This document shows, piece by piece, positions 20,234-32,066 of a DNA stretch of 34,577 nt; the stretch's first letter is position 1; the number at the start of each line of letters is the position of its first letter. This DNA is from Trametopsis cervina (lineage: Eukaryota; Basidiomycota; Agaricomycetes; Polyporales; Irpicaceae), in NCBI GenBank assembly GCA_022385755.1, contig MU278382.1, positions 3,660 to 38,236 of the forward strand, in the 5' to 3' direction. The position numbers were made by a program, and so were the translations under genes. The notes under the pieces were generated by a model that was not told the origin of the DNA, did not search any database, and was given only the letters and a program-made list of their open reading frames with translations.

Positions 20234-23200
20234 TCACGGATGATCCCCACTGCCCCCGTCCTCTGTTCCCTCGGGAGCAGACACGTTTCTACCCCCGTCT
20301 GGAGACTGATCCATGTCATCATCATCCGGTCTCACGCCGTGTACAGGCCCACTGTCTCTCGTGCTGAATGCCTCCTCGCTTGTGCCCCCCGTGTCCGTTG
20401 CTTCCGCGATGTCACTTCCAGACGGCGCAGCAGCGTTCGTCGATTGCTTGCCATCCTCTTCGACGGGAGAGCGCATGCCCGATGCTCCTTCGCGCGTACG
20501 TTCATGGAGTGCGATTTCGAGAGACCGGTCAGGCACACTATGGTAGTCGTATGGTGAGGATGGGAGCGTGATGATCGACGCGCTGTATGCATCGGCTCTA
20601 GTGTTTTCCGTGTCCGTGCCCAGGCCATATGCCGTTCTAGATCTGCGAGGGGATCCTACTACAGGTCCTCAGTTAAGAGCATACTCTCATCTGGAAACAT
20701 GCAGCTTACCTGATGTCGTTACACCGTCGTCGTGGTCCGGCTGGATATCCTGTGAGGAAGTAACTGGAGTGACGAAACTGGCATGCGGGAAGGGCACGTT
20801 GGACGTAGTGGCATCTGGGGCAAGGGCAGGACATGCTTCGGTTCGTTGTTGATCGCCATTTGTGGTATCGTCGCTGTGCGCAGCCTCTGCTTGACGTATA
20901 TCGGCTACGGGTTCACGAGGACTTGCTACACTCGCGACATTCACGGTAAGGTCTGCCGACGTTGGCAACCCCTCAGACTGTGTGATAGCATTGTATTCGC
21001 TACGATTATGGTCTTCAGCATGAGTGCTAACAGCGCGAGCTTCTTCCCAGTTGTGATTGTCGGTAGCCGCGGTGTCGAGTGCATCGGCGTGAACGTCGAC
21101 ATACGACAGTGAACCCTGATCCTCAGGAGACGCGACATTGGCCGTAGACTCCGAAGTACTAGAAAATGGGTGAAGTCAGTATGCAAGCTGTGGCCCCGTG
21201 GCAAGTCCGCTGTACGTACATGTCGTGCACAATGGGTGTCATTGGTACCTCGCTGCCATCCTCTTGCAGCCCCTTCGGAGTCTCTGTTTGCTTGGGTAGG
21301 TCACGGGTGTCCGTGTCATCTGGTGCACCCTCATTCTCGAGTGCCGAGGTACCGGTCTGTGATCTGCTTCCCGGATTATCAGTGCCTACGTTAGATGTCG
21401 CGAGCAGTGCGTCGGGTGTATGCGGTATAGCGGTTCCCGTAGCCTGGCTTTCAGCGTTGGCGGATAACCCGTTGAGGCGTCGAACGCGCCAGAGTCTAAG
21501 GTATGAATTCTCCTCGTGATATGGACGGTGAGGGTTGGGATTGATGTGCAGGAGTTCCGAGATGAGCTGATCCGGGACGAGAGAGTACTCGGGATTGAAC
21601 GTCGCGAGCCACGCCGTGTATTCCCCATCGTCGTCCGAGTTGTCAATTCCATCGATGTCTTTGGTCCAGTAAAAACACTCGTTGACAAGGTCCCTGGCAG
21701 CATAGGAATCTTCCACCTGGGTCTGCTGCACGAGCTGCGTCAAAGCGTCGAAGACATCGCGCCAGGCTGGGACCAAGTTCGAAGCCCGGACGTCATCGCA
21801 ATCGTAGAATAATGACTCGCAGAGGTCCCGGCAGAGACTCAGTGCCTTTCCTCCATCAATCGAGTGCAGGGGGTCGGAAGCGAGGGCTGCAATGGCGGTC
21901 TTGATGCTTGACAGGCCTGGCCAAGTGAAGAGGTGAGAACGGGCTGATGCAGAATGAATAATCACGCACCGTCTGCATCAATGCCACGCTGAGGCACAAG
22001 AGTCTGTGTATGAAGTCGGTATTTGAAGCACGAAATCCAAAACTTTCGCAATGTCTCGCTTGACGTGACTGCCATACGTAGGATATCACCGAAGTCGTTG
22101 GTGTGTTCTGCGACGGCCATCAATTTGACGATGAGCGAGACGGCATCGCCCCACGCCGTTTCACGAGAACGAACATCTGATGACCCGGAAGCCGGGGTGG
22201 CGATATCTGACTTGAGCCGTTGTGTCAGCCAAGCCACAGTGGGACCGAGTGACTCGCGGTTCAGCACTTTGCTTGACCTGAGTTGTTCTTCTTTGAGCGA
22301 GCCCGGGACATCCAGTTTGTCGAAGTACACTCCAAGAAATGACTCTAGTCGTGATACTGATTTGCTGAGGTCGAAGTCAGGTCGCTCGAGACGTCGACAG
22401 ATCAAGGCGAGCAGTGATCGCAGTGCCGGTGCAGACTTGGAAGGCTCGCAGATTGCGGCAAGTCGATAAGAATCGTAGCTATCAAGGTCTTCGAGCCAGC
22501 GAGGCAGCTTAGTCGGAGGTTGCAGGAGTGAGACGGAGAGTCGAAGGAATATCGCCCACCGCGCCGGCCCAATATCATTTTCGTCAGGATCAAGAAGGGG
22601 AAACCAACTACGGGGTTCATGAACTTGGAGGGAATCAACGTAGTCGAGAACATTATGTGCAGCTGCCAATGCGCGTGGTTCCAAGTCCTTCAAGTCGACG
22701 AACCCAGGGTCGCTCGTAAACGGATCGTCCGCCGGCATCCGATTCCGTATCAACTGCTGAGTAAAGGTGATGGCTTCCTGCCACGAAATCTTGCTCTGTT
22801 GGACTGCGTTTGATATAGCTGCATCTGCGACTTCATCGTTGCCGTGTAATTTGTCCGCTCGTAGTAAGATCTTCAGATCTTCAGTATTGACCCCCATCGC
22901 AGCTGCCTCGTCGTGGAGGTCCTTCAGATTGTCCAGGGTCTCCTTTGCCCATTCACGAACTGTTGAAGGTATTTTACTAATGAAGCCCACCCATTTGCTG
23001 GGATGCGCGCAGGCGGCTGCGAGTGGATGTAATATGTTTCTTCCAAGCCGGAACAAACTAGAAAGAGTATTGGTTCCCCATGTTCGAAGCATTGCAAAGA
23101 TTGCGCCAAGGAGATTAGACCATCCATTCCCGTCTTCCCCTGTAGCTACCAAAATCTCCAGTGTCTTGATGAACAAGTGGCGCGAATAGCCCCGCATGGC

Positions 23201-24063
23201 AGATACAAGACGGTCGAGTGCGGGAGTCTTGTATGGACATTGCACAGAGAAGAGGGGAGAGATGGTGGCGGACACGAAGAAGAATGCCCAGGCGGACACG
23301 AGGGGAAGCGTCGTGTTCTTCACGGTTGGGTGTACATCCGTCGTGAAATAGCAGAGCCCGACAAAAAACAGAGCGAGTGAGAGCTGTAAAAGGAAGGGAA
23401 GGGCGGATGCGATCTCAAGAACATGCCATTCTTCGAGTGCGATCCTCCGGAAATGACGAATGCGCATTTTATACATAGCGAAAGATGTCTTCGAAGTGGT
23501 GTATTGGCGGAGCCACTGCTTGACGAGGAGTGCACCGGAGGCGGTCGCAAGGCTGGCGATCAAACTGCCGGTCCAGAGGATGTTGACATCGATTGCGTTA
23601 TGAGTCGGTTCGAACGCCGGAAGGGATGTGGGAGCAGGTGTCGTGCTGTTGATGAAGCTGCCTGTGATGGTGTAGCTTGCCGCCTGAATCGACATGCCCA
23701 TCATGACAAACACCATTGAATCCGCGGGGCTGGCTTGCAGCAGGGAAAAGGACATCGCGACGAAACTTGCCAATACGGCGGAGAAAAGACCGATCTGGGA
23801 CGGATTCAGTAAGAACACGAATGGCGCACGAGGAGAAGCGGACTAACAAATACGAGGAGCGCGTCCATGTCTTCCTTGTATCCTTGAATCTCTTCTTTAT
23901 CAAACTCCTCTACGCCGCTCATAACGCCTGCCCAGCCAGTAGTCGGTGCGGAGCGAGAGACGACATGGATGGGATCGTCTTCCTTATGTGAGACGACGTG
24001 GATAGGGTTGCCTTCTGCGCCTAGTGGCGTTTGCAGTGGGCCCGTCGCAGACTGATCTGCCAT
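20234..24063 (-). CDS. DUF6535 membrane protein, array copy 2
   Basis: Exons (minus strand) are 24063-23848, 23794-21970, 21916-21220, 21158-20710 and 20658-20234. The introns are 53, 53, 61 and 51 bp with phases 0, 1, 2 and 1, as in copy 1. The product is about 1,203 residues. The start is an ATG in good context (CCGCCATGG), 90 bases after a TATA-like box. The DUF6535 core is kept (YKEDMDALLVF, GLFSAVLA, VKQWLRQY, EIASALPFLLQL), with four membrane segments and sequons at about N121 and N232. Exon 1 carries an 11-codon internal duplication (PIHVVSHKEDD then PIHVVSR) absent from copy 1. The helical region is strongly conserved with copy 1 (SLGPT.AWLTQRLKSDIATP, ETAWGDAVSLIVKLMAV), while the last two exons are poorly conserved except for an EDGK...SG.D...AT/PTD module and the final EGTEDGGSGDH. 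All splice sites are GT...AG. It looks intact. Function unknown. Confidence 0.93.
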
Positions 24064-24103
24064 GGCGGGTGTTGAACTAGAAGTGGCCGAGTGGGCCTGT
24101 GGC

Positions 24104-24162
24104 GGTGGGGCAGAAGAGGAGAGATGGGAGGGAGGGAAGCTCAGAGGCCAGCTGCGTTATAG
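24104..24162 (-). promoter_or_regulatory. Core promoter of DUF6535 gene 2
   Basis: A minus-strand GCTATAACGC box (about 24163-24154) is followed by a CT-rich run to 24104, matching gene 1 in order and spacing. Confidence 0.5.
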
Positions 24163-24209
24163 CTTGTGAGCAGGAGGCGGGAGCGCTGTCGTGAGAACGC
24201 AGGCACGAG

Positions 24210-24383
24210 GTGAGTGGGCGGGGGCCACGCGCATCTCATATGAGAACTCTAACTGACCTGCTGTCACGGATATAGATGACATCCTTGCTTCTTCATTTCC
24301 GTCTTCCATACAACGTCGACATCGGAGCGGACCAGTGACCTCTGCACTGTATTGGGCTTCGAACACGGCCACGCGGCATTGCA
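24210..24383 (+). repeat. Exon-like dispersed element, copy 4, with upstream intron-like segment
   Basis: An intron-like 24210-24275 (CACGAG then GTGAGT, ending GGATATAG) precedes 24276-24383, which contains CGTCGACATCGGAGCGGA and GCGGCATTGCAG before GTCACT. The position just upstream of gene 2 equals that of copy 2 before gene 1. The downstream CCCTGTACAAG part is retained in weakened form as CACTGTACAAG. Confidence 0.4.
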
Positions 24384-24384
24384 G

Positions 24385-25764
24385 GTCACTGTACAAGCAT
24401 GTCAGTACGCATTCCGCTCGAGTGCAACAACTGGAGGCCTAGACTCTCACCTACCGTTAGGTATGTTTTCGCTGAACGTCAGTGAATGACGACAAGGGGC
24501 GGGTGATCCTAGCAATCGGCGCGCGCCACAAAGCGGGCGTCTCGTGGCTATCGCACGACCTCCTTGCTCTATGCCTTCACACTCACTAACAGCACTCCAA
24601 GTCCATCTCTCGTTTATTCTGCTCACCCTACTCCACACTACAGTCCTAGAAATGGATGCAACGCCTCTTCTCTTCACGCGACACAGGCTAGGAACTCGGA
24701 GGAGATGAGCTCGTTGTCGAAAAGGCTACTCAGTGAGTTCGATCGTGCATATTGTCGATGTTGTTGATCTTGATATTACCTGAATCGTATCAATAACTCT
24801 GTGTGATCTAAATGGGAGATTTGGCTCGTACGCAAAGGGCTGCGGCTCCCAGTCTCTAAGCGTGTCTCCCCTGGTCGTCAAGAAGGCATGGAGTGTGTTT
24901 CCTGTGAACACCGCGGCTTTTCATGCTGGCATCGGGATTGGTCCCCTACTCGAACAAGGTACGTGTATCTTACGCGATTGCAGCCAATGTTTTTGGGCTG
25001 CTTTGTAGGACTGCAGGCCGATGCAAGTTTCTTATATGCGCGCATTAACTTACGCCTCCCTCTTCACTCTTCTGCTACGACATTCCCTGGCTGCCATGCG
25101 TCTATCCATGCGACGAAGCAGTTGCCTTTCCCCTCGCTGTAGTCCTCCACCCTTATTTTCTTATCGCTCCAGTCCAGTCTCTCCCGACGGCTACCTACGC
25201 GTCTCCTGAATGTACGACTTACAGTGACTACCCCTTTTGCGCACCGCATATCCCAGCACCTCCCCATCATCCCAAGCACACTCAATGTCGAAACACCCTT
25301 CACTGCGGTGTCTGACGGCAGCTTTGCTGCTGCAGCAGTGGCGGGAGACTCATCTCGCAGTTCTCGTGACATCCTCGACAGCGCAGAATCGTGCTGCCAG
25401 ACGCAGTGCCGCAGATATTCCTCAACCTTTGCTCGCACTCGACGCTATGACATTCCAACAACTCTCCGTGCTTCCTTTTCTCCAACCGCAATATTGTGTT
25501 AGCTGTACAATCCCACCTCCCGGCGAGAAGCTATGTCAGCCGTACCCAGATATGCGTCGCGCCTCATCCAGCATGCAGTACGTGATCTCCTCCCGGCACT
25601 CTCCCCAGATCGACGCTCTCAACATCGCCCTGCATGACGCACGGTCTGTCATCCCTCATTTATATCCATTTCCGACTCGCATTTGGGCGTGCCAAACGGG
25701 TCGTTATTAACAAGCTCGCACCCAATACACCTCACGACTCCGCTTTTTGTATTGTGGACGTCGG
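24385..25764. other. Intergenic DNA between units 2 and 3, no gene recognised
   Basis: Short frames only. A 25237-25710 + frame of 157 codons is Ser/Arg/Gln-rich with no domain I recognise and no match in the other units. I cannot support a gene. Confidence 0.5.
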
Positions 25765-28270
25765 AGGACAGATGCGCCGATCTGTTTCTATACGCGCCCC
25801 TTCTGGACTTCACTGCTGACCTCTCCGACGCGTGCATATCCGCAAACTGGCTTGTGCGGGACAAGATGCAGGACCCTAAGGGCAGCACGCGAGTTTGCAT
25901 TTGCACAGGTAAAATTTACGATCTCAGCAGGTGCGCACCTCCTCTCCTCAGGTCTGCTCTTCCTCCATGCTAGACATCAGCATCTCCGAAATGGTACGTT
26001 CCTGCCCGTCCCTCATACGCCCGCTTGCTCTCCCTCCGCACGTCCGCTTCCGCGAGGTCTAGCTTCGGTTCTCAGAAGATATCCTCGGTGACGCATCCTG
26101 CGTCTGCTATGTATCGACTTGGCCAAGAACACACCCTCACAAAGCCCGCCGCGCACGTCAGCAACGTCAGCCTCGCGTTTGCCGGGGAATTTCTGGAGAG
26201 GAACGTGATGAGCAGGTGTCCGCGTTTGCGCTCTACCTGTATACCGGGACAGCATTGTGGTCTTCTCGGCTCTGTACACGGCGCCGAAACCTCCGTATAC
26301 GCAATCGTTCCGAACGTCGCCACTCGCACACCCTCGGCGCGAATTGTCTCGTTTGAGTGGAGACACATGAATAAAAGCACAGAAATGCGAGTTCGCATTC
26401 CGTCAAGCACCCGCGCACTTACGCCCGTGCGTCCGCTTCCCCAGGTCACACCACCAATTCGCAGAGGACGCACCGTGCAGGCGATACCGCCTCGTCTCCT
26501 CTACGATATGTCGACGCCGCATAGGACGCGCCCTCGCGAACGCGATGCGTACCTCGGCGACGTCAGCCTCGCGTGTGCAGGGGCATATCTTTGGATGAAC
26601 ACTATAGGTCAGTCGTTCGTTCGCCAAGTCGTAATTGCAGTCGTTGAAGCATAACTGTTAATAATTCTGCATGATATTAAGAACATATTGTACATGATTC
26701 GTGTCCGTAATACTGTACTATCGCTATCTGATCACCATCGTCTCGTCCTCAGAATCGCGAACAACGAGCCCCTAGGCACCCTTGGGATCTTCCATCCCTG
26801 TTGTTGGTGAGGGACATATGGCGCGCGGTCTAACATGCACGTTTTCTGGGAGTGCTACGTCTGAGGATTGATTTGGTGTGAGAGTGAGCTTCTCGGCTAG
26901 AGACACATCCCTGGGTCGAGAATGCAGGGATGCGGTGTATACGCGATACTGTGCAACTCATGAACGAACATGCGACGAACCTGTGTTTCCGCTTACCACC
27001 TGCGCCCGTTTACCTTCACTTCCGTCTTCCATTACATTGCGTGCCGACATCGGAGTGGACTTGTAACCGATCTTCCCTTGATCATCGCACACGAGGCTCT
27101 TCGCGTTGTAGCAGGACCCTGTACGAGGATATCAGAAAGCGCGCAGGTAATTGTATACAGCCCAGAATCTTGCCTATCGCTCCGACCTGCTACCGTCATG
27201 TCCAAGGATTCCTGCGCCAGAAAGCGACAGGGCTCGACAAACGGAGCGTCCCAGGCGGCCGTGATCTGTAGAAAGCGTATCAGACGGAAGCTCCTGATCA
27301 TGACCGGTATACTGATGCTGGAGGACCATCCCCGGCTATGGTCGAGTGCCGTACCACGTAGCGTGTAGAATTGATCCATTGAACATTGCACGCACCTCGT
27401 CTGCAGCCCTCTGGCTGTCCGAGTAGTTGTTCTCGGGCACCCTACCGCTACCTGCAGACCACTATCAGCACTCGGGTTAGCGCAGCGGTCGGGTCGTAAC
27501 GGGAGAAACGGTGGTTGCAAGGCCATGAAATATGTTAACGAGGATGGCCAGATGTTCTGCTTTGAGTAAAAGGTAGGGAGATTCCTGCGCGTCGAAGATA
27601 TCAGCAATTATACAACGTATTCGAGCATTCCCGCGACAAGGGGCCTGCGGCCGGTGGAAGACATGGTTCGAGTGATCATGGGTATTATCGTTAATCGGTA
27701 GGACAGCTACAGAAAAAGTCTGCAATTAGTACGGGGTATCATAACGCAAGCCGATGCAGGGGCTGACCTGTCCACGAGCTGGTATTGAATAACCATGAAG
27801 CCGGCGAAAGTCGCATCTATGACCTCAGCTTTCCTTCCCACCTCCGCCTTGAGGGACGACCGCAGTGTACGAAGATTCGTCATGTCGTGTCCTGCCCTTA
27901 GTCCAAGCCTTCTCCCTTTACTCTCGCGGCCGCCAGGCGAGCCAGAACCAGCACATAGTTTCACAGCTGTACACATGGGAAGGGCTTCCAGGACTCGGCA
28001 GGTTTCGCAGATTTCAGGTGCGAAAGCCTTGGTATTCTTGCGCCTCCGTGTATTTTTGACCCCAAGATATCCAGACGGCTGCATGAAGACCGAGCCGGGA
28101 GTGGAACAGAGTCTACCAATGACTGACGGTCTATATAGCAGGTCGGTTGTAGGCTGGATCGGAGAGAGCATAGTGAGCATTGCAATGGGAGCGGGAAGGG
28201 GATTCTTTGGAGGCAAAATGCAAGGGACGTGAGACCAGTTGGAAGTTGGAGATGCGCCAGAAGACACGAG
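25765..28270. repeat. Block A3, third copy of block A
   Basis: It is collinear with A1 over about 2.5 kb at an offset of about 22.75 kb. One of the best kept parts is 27221-27292 (GAAAGCGACAGGGCTCGACA onward) against 4423-4493. Others are the GGTCAGTCGTTCGTTCGCC stretch (near 26607) and GGTCGGTTGTAGGCT (near 28141). No frame is conserved over a useful length. Confidence 0.8.
27024..27146 (+). repeat. Exon-like dispersed element, copy 5
   Basis: It contains GCCGACATCGGAGTGGA and CCCTGTACGAGGATATCAGA, and ends AAGCGCGCAG before GTAATTGT. Confidence 0.65.
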
Positions 28271-28930
28271 ATGAGTTCGAATCGAACACTGTGGGTGAGA
28301 ACGCAGTGACGCGGCGGCAGTGCATGCACATCGCACAGAAAGAATTGGAACTCACCGGCACGTGCATCGCTCGTCCTCATCCGACTCGTTCAGCATTACA
28401 TCCCCAACTTGGTGTGACGGCCGTGGTTAAAGGCGGGCGTGCCTGGTACTTCGTGCCGGCAAGCACAACAATAGGACGCCACACCAAAACTCCCACCTCA
28501 TCTTCCACAGCTTGGGAACGGTAGAGAATCAAGGTGGAGTGCTTGACGTGCTGCGAAGCTGTAATAAGGTGAGTGAAGCGAGCGTGAAGAGCCCACAATC
28601 GGAGACGACCGATCTGATCCGAAGTACGCACGCCACAACGCCCGCGCTTCCAGTGTGCCCACAGCCTTCCAAGCGCTTCCACCCTTCGTCTTGTCGTCAT
28701 CGCCACTCGATCAGCTCCCAATCACAAGGCTATCTCGAAGCCTCGGTCCGACCACGGTCAATTGAGCAGCATACACTCCACTCGCCTGCTTCCAACTCGA
28801 CGCCGTGGACGACTCTCATCGCCTTCGCCCCGTCTCGCGCCACGCCTCTCGATCCTCACCTCACACCGCGGCACGCCTTCTTCTTCCCCGCTCCCTTCTC
28901 AACGCTATGCACGTGGATCCTCCGTAAGCT
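28271..28930. repeat. Block B3, truncated third copy of block B
   Basis: It matches the first 650 bases or so of B1 and B2 (CACCGGCACGTGCATCGCTC at about 28355, GTACGCACGCCACAACGCCC near 28623). Similarity fades near 28930, before the TTAATCTACG landmark. The remaining 2.7 kb or so of block B is missing and GH16-related DNA takes its place. Confidence 0.7.
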
Positions 28931-29529
28931 ACTGCTTTGACCCCATGGCCCTTTCCATCGGAACTTTCGTTGCATGAGGGCGCCGCCACTATCTAACGTT
29001 CACAAACTTCCATGTCCACTGCATGCACGGTATCGACGGCACAATCGCCCTCCGGTAGCAGACAAGGAGCAGGATTTTCAGCTAGGACATGAATACCACT
29101 GCATTAGTGAGTGAGTCTATCTGATCTGTTGTTCCAGTTGCTTCTAGCTACCCTCAGTTCCTTCTCTAGTGCGCCGCTTCCCTCGCCACTACCAGCGTCG
29201 TCGCCCTCTCGCCCTGTCCTTTTTGTGCTTTAGCATGCACGCACGTACGCACGTCATTCCCTCCCCTCTCTGTTCCGCCTTCTCTGCCTTCTCCGCCTCC
29301 TAAGCTACCGACGCCATCCCCCATCCCCACACACCCCGACCTCCAACCCCCACAAACCGCTCTTCTTCATGGACAAGAATTGCAGCACCCATGCTGTCAT
29401 CTCCGAAGAACGTCGCGACCCCCTTCCGTACCCCCTTCTCCTCTGGCCCCGGTACACGCCGCACACAAATCGACAATCTGTTCATGACCATCGACAAAGG
29501 CACCTCCGCCTCCACACAGAAGCAGAGGG
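28931..29529. other. Leader region of the GH16 pseudogene, no separate gene
   Basis: It is C/T-rich from about 29150 onward, like a fungal promoter and 5' UTR. An ATG frame at 29391-29654 overlaps the GH16 start in another frame and shows no known domain. Confidence 0.5.
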
Positions 29530-31397
29530 ATGATGTCCAACCACTCATGGCTGCACAACCGTATTTCCCTCAGCTCGAGTCTGCGCTCCAACCCCAACGT
29601 GCCGTCGACGTCGCGCCCACCGATGAGGATGGGCAGCACCACTACGCTCCGTGACTCGTTCATGTCCCCTTCCGCCCTCACGCGTCGCGCGACCGATCAC
29701 GAAGCGAACATTCCCTTGCGCCTCTCCATCTCCACTCTCCGCTCGAAACGCACGCGATCGTCGATACTCATGGGCACGATCGAGAAGCCATGGATAGGCG
29801 AGAAGGACGCGTATGGGCTCATCGCATATTTCCTCACCTATGCTGTTGCGTTGCTTGGCACTGGGGGAGCACTGCACAGTGTTATACGGCGTGGAACGAT
29901 GTCTCTCTCGTGGGCAATTTGTGTTTGGTCATGGAGGATAACTTTGATAAGTTCGATAAGTTCGATACGGACTCTATGTGGACGTGTGAGGTTCATATGG
30001 GCGGGTTCAGGTATGTGGTGTTCGTTTTCATTTGACGGGGCGCGTTTGAGTGGGTTTGGGAATTGACGATAAGGTGTGGAATGCAGGAACGGAGAGTTCG
30101 AGAAGACGACTGCGTCTTCGAACAACTCGTTCATCGAGGACGGCAAGTTGTACATCGACCCGACGCTCGCCTCGGACGCCATCGGGTACGACCACGTCCT
30201 AGACAGGTATACCTACAAGATCACCGGCTGCACGAATACCAATTGTAAGTCCTATTATGTATGCATACACTCCAGCTCAAGTCACTCACCTCAACCTCAT
30301 GCCAATCCAGTAACAGCCTGCGCCGTGAACTCGATCGCAACCTCCGGCACATTAATGAACCCAGTGATATCCGCGCGCCTCACCCTAAAAAACAGCTACT
30401 ACACCCAATATGCAAAAGCCGAGATAGTCGCGAAACTCCCCACGGACGATTGGCTCTGGCCTGTGCTGTGGATGCTCTCCATGTACGACGCGTACGGGCC
30501 GTGGCCTATGTCAGGCGAGATCGATATTATGGAGGCGAGGGGGAATGGGCTGGAGTATTAAGCACAGTACGTTCTCCTTTCCTTTTTAACTCGCCTTGAT
30601 ATCGCGCCGCTCATCTCTGACGAACGATCGAACTCGCAGAGGCTGCCACGTCGTGCATGGCTCTCTAAACTGGGGCCCCTTCACCTGGCTGAACGGTGTC
30701 CCAAAATCATACGACTGGTGGTCGTAACGCCGGCAATCCTACGCCTCCGCCTTCTACACCTACCGCGTCAAATGGACAACCTCCTTCATCCGGATATCCG
30801 TCGACATGCGGCTACACCATATGCTCACCGTGTCGTTCTACGAGCCGTTTTTTTTTTGCGAGGGGCGAGTTCCCGCCGTTCGTCGCGAATGGGTCGCAGA
30901 CTATCCAGACGTAGAATCCGTGGGCGAATGCGAGTGGGGAGGGGGGGATGGAGGCAATGCGGCGCTGTTTGATAAGCCGTTGTATTGGATTATGAACGTT
31001 GCGGTGGGGGGCACGAATGGGTGGCTCTCGGATGGGGTGGGGGATAAGCCGTAGTTAGACGGGTCGAATGGTGCGTTTCTTTCATTTCCCTCCTTCTTCC
31101 TCCCCTTCTTTCTTTCGTTTTCGCGCTTTCGAGCGTGGATAACGTGGATGCTAACGCGCGTATACTATGATTTGTATCGTTTCCCTCCTTTCTTTCCCCC
31201 TTTCATTTCCCTCTTTTCTTCCCCTCCATTCGTTTTTCTTTCGAGCGTGGAATGAAGTGAATGCTAACACGTACACGTCTGCAGTGGCGATGTCCTCCTT
31301 CGCGCGCCAGCAGGCAGAGTGGTACGCGACCTGGCCGGCGGTCCCGAAGGAGCGCGCGATGGTCGTTGATTCGGTCAAGATGTGGCAGGCGTGTTGA
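29530..31397 (+). pseudogene. Decayed GH16 beta-glucanase-like (SKN1/KRE6-type) gene
   Basis: Recognisable parts in order are a Ser/Arg-rich N-terminus from ATG 29530, a membrane segment (AYFLTYAVALLG), CYTAWNDV, NLCLVMEDNFD, NGEFEKTT, TGCTNTN, the catalytic GEIDIMEARG motif (about 30511-30540), GSLNWGPF, FDKPLYWIMNVAVGGTNGW, and a last exon ending MVVDSVKMWQAC. Introns inferred from family continuity are 30011-30086, 30245-30310, 30567-30639 and 31071-31284. The reading is broken by a frameshift at about 29860-29880, TAA at 30559 and TAA at 30725. A frame slip follows at a ten-T run (30848-30857) and is undone near the G-run at about 30941-30955, the correct-frame part between containing TAG at 30912. 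Another TAG at 31052 replaces the Trp expected after GDKP. Intact relatives are single-pass proteins acting on cell-wall glucan. This copy cannot make one; a short transcript product is possible. Confidence 0.92.
31071..31284 (+). repeat. Last GH16 intron, enlarged by an internal duplication
   Basis: This intron is 214 bp, against 66-76 bp for the others. It contains two copies of a roughly 110-base pyrimidine-rich stretch, each ending TTTCGAGCGTGGA and then ATGCTAAC (branch-site-like at 31149-31155 and 31262-31268). The duplication explains the length. Confidence 0.7.
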
Positions 31398-32066
31398 ACG
31401 CTCACCGACGGACTGTTTTGTTTGTTTTTTGTTTTTGTTCTTGCTCTCTCTCCAGGACGCTCACGTTCCTTCTGTTGTCGTCCCATAAACATGCTTTCTC
31501 CTTCAGCGTGTCCCTTTGCTCGGTATAAACACATTAGAGTCCTCCTCTTCCGTCTCCCGCTTTCGATTTCGGTTGGTTTCAGGGTTTGTAGGCTGGTAAC
31601 GTTTCTTGGTAACGGACAGACAGACAGTAGCTAGCTGTGTGTGTGTATATTCTGCGTTGATAACATGTGCGTAAGGTGGATGGACGTGCTTGTGCGATGG
31701 AGGCTACGCTTGGTGATAAAGACGGTAACGCATCGAACAGAACTTGACCCTTTACCAGAGGTCAGATACCGACATGTCTTCACAATGGCAGTATCGGGAT
31801 GCGCATTCGTCAGCCTGGGATTTCTCCTTACAACTCCCGTGTGCGTGGTCCGCATTCAGTTAGTTTATGCTCATGGAATGCACACAACGAGTTCATGATC
31901 GCAAAATCAAATCTTCCTCTATGCCAAAATATACTTGAGACGTCTGGGAATGTATTGGAACGGAAGTGCCTCAGTGTCTGCATGCGATACAAGTTTCCGT
32001 AAAAAAGACGTATGAGCTAACTTGGAGTACATGCGTCCATACAGACATCCCCAGAGAGTTACCCCC
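31398..32066. other. Intergenic DNA downstream of the GH16 pseudogene
   Basis: It holds a short GACA run near 31615, a TG run near 31636 and no supported gene. Unlike units 1 and 2, the 3' flank of the third DUF6535 gene has no obvious AATAAA or TATATAG block, so the array's usual 3' flank is lost or replaced here. Confidence 0.5.

Noticed and set aside
20332..20628. A minus-strand 98-codon frame overlapping the last exon of gene 2
   Set aside because: Paralogy with gene 1 shows that the other frame (ending EGTEDGGSGDH) is the coding one.
25237..25710. A 157-codon + frame between units 2 and 3
   Set aside because: Low-complexity composition, no recognisable domain, no conserved partner in the window and no supporting promoter or splice context.
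3000..28930. Blocks A and B as a transposable element
   Set aside because: No terminal inverted repeats, LTRs, target-site duplications, or transposase or reverse transcriptase motifs were seen by eye. The blocks duplicate together with the gene, as expected for segmental duplication.
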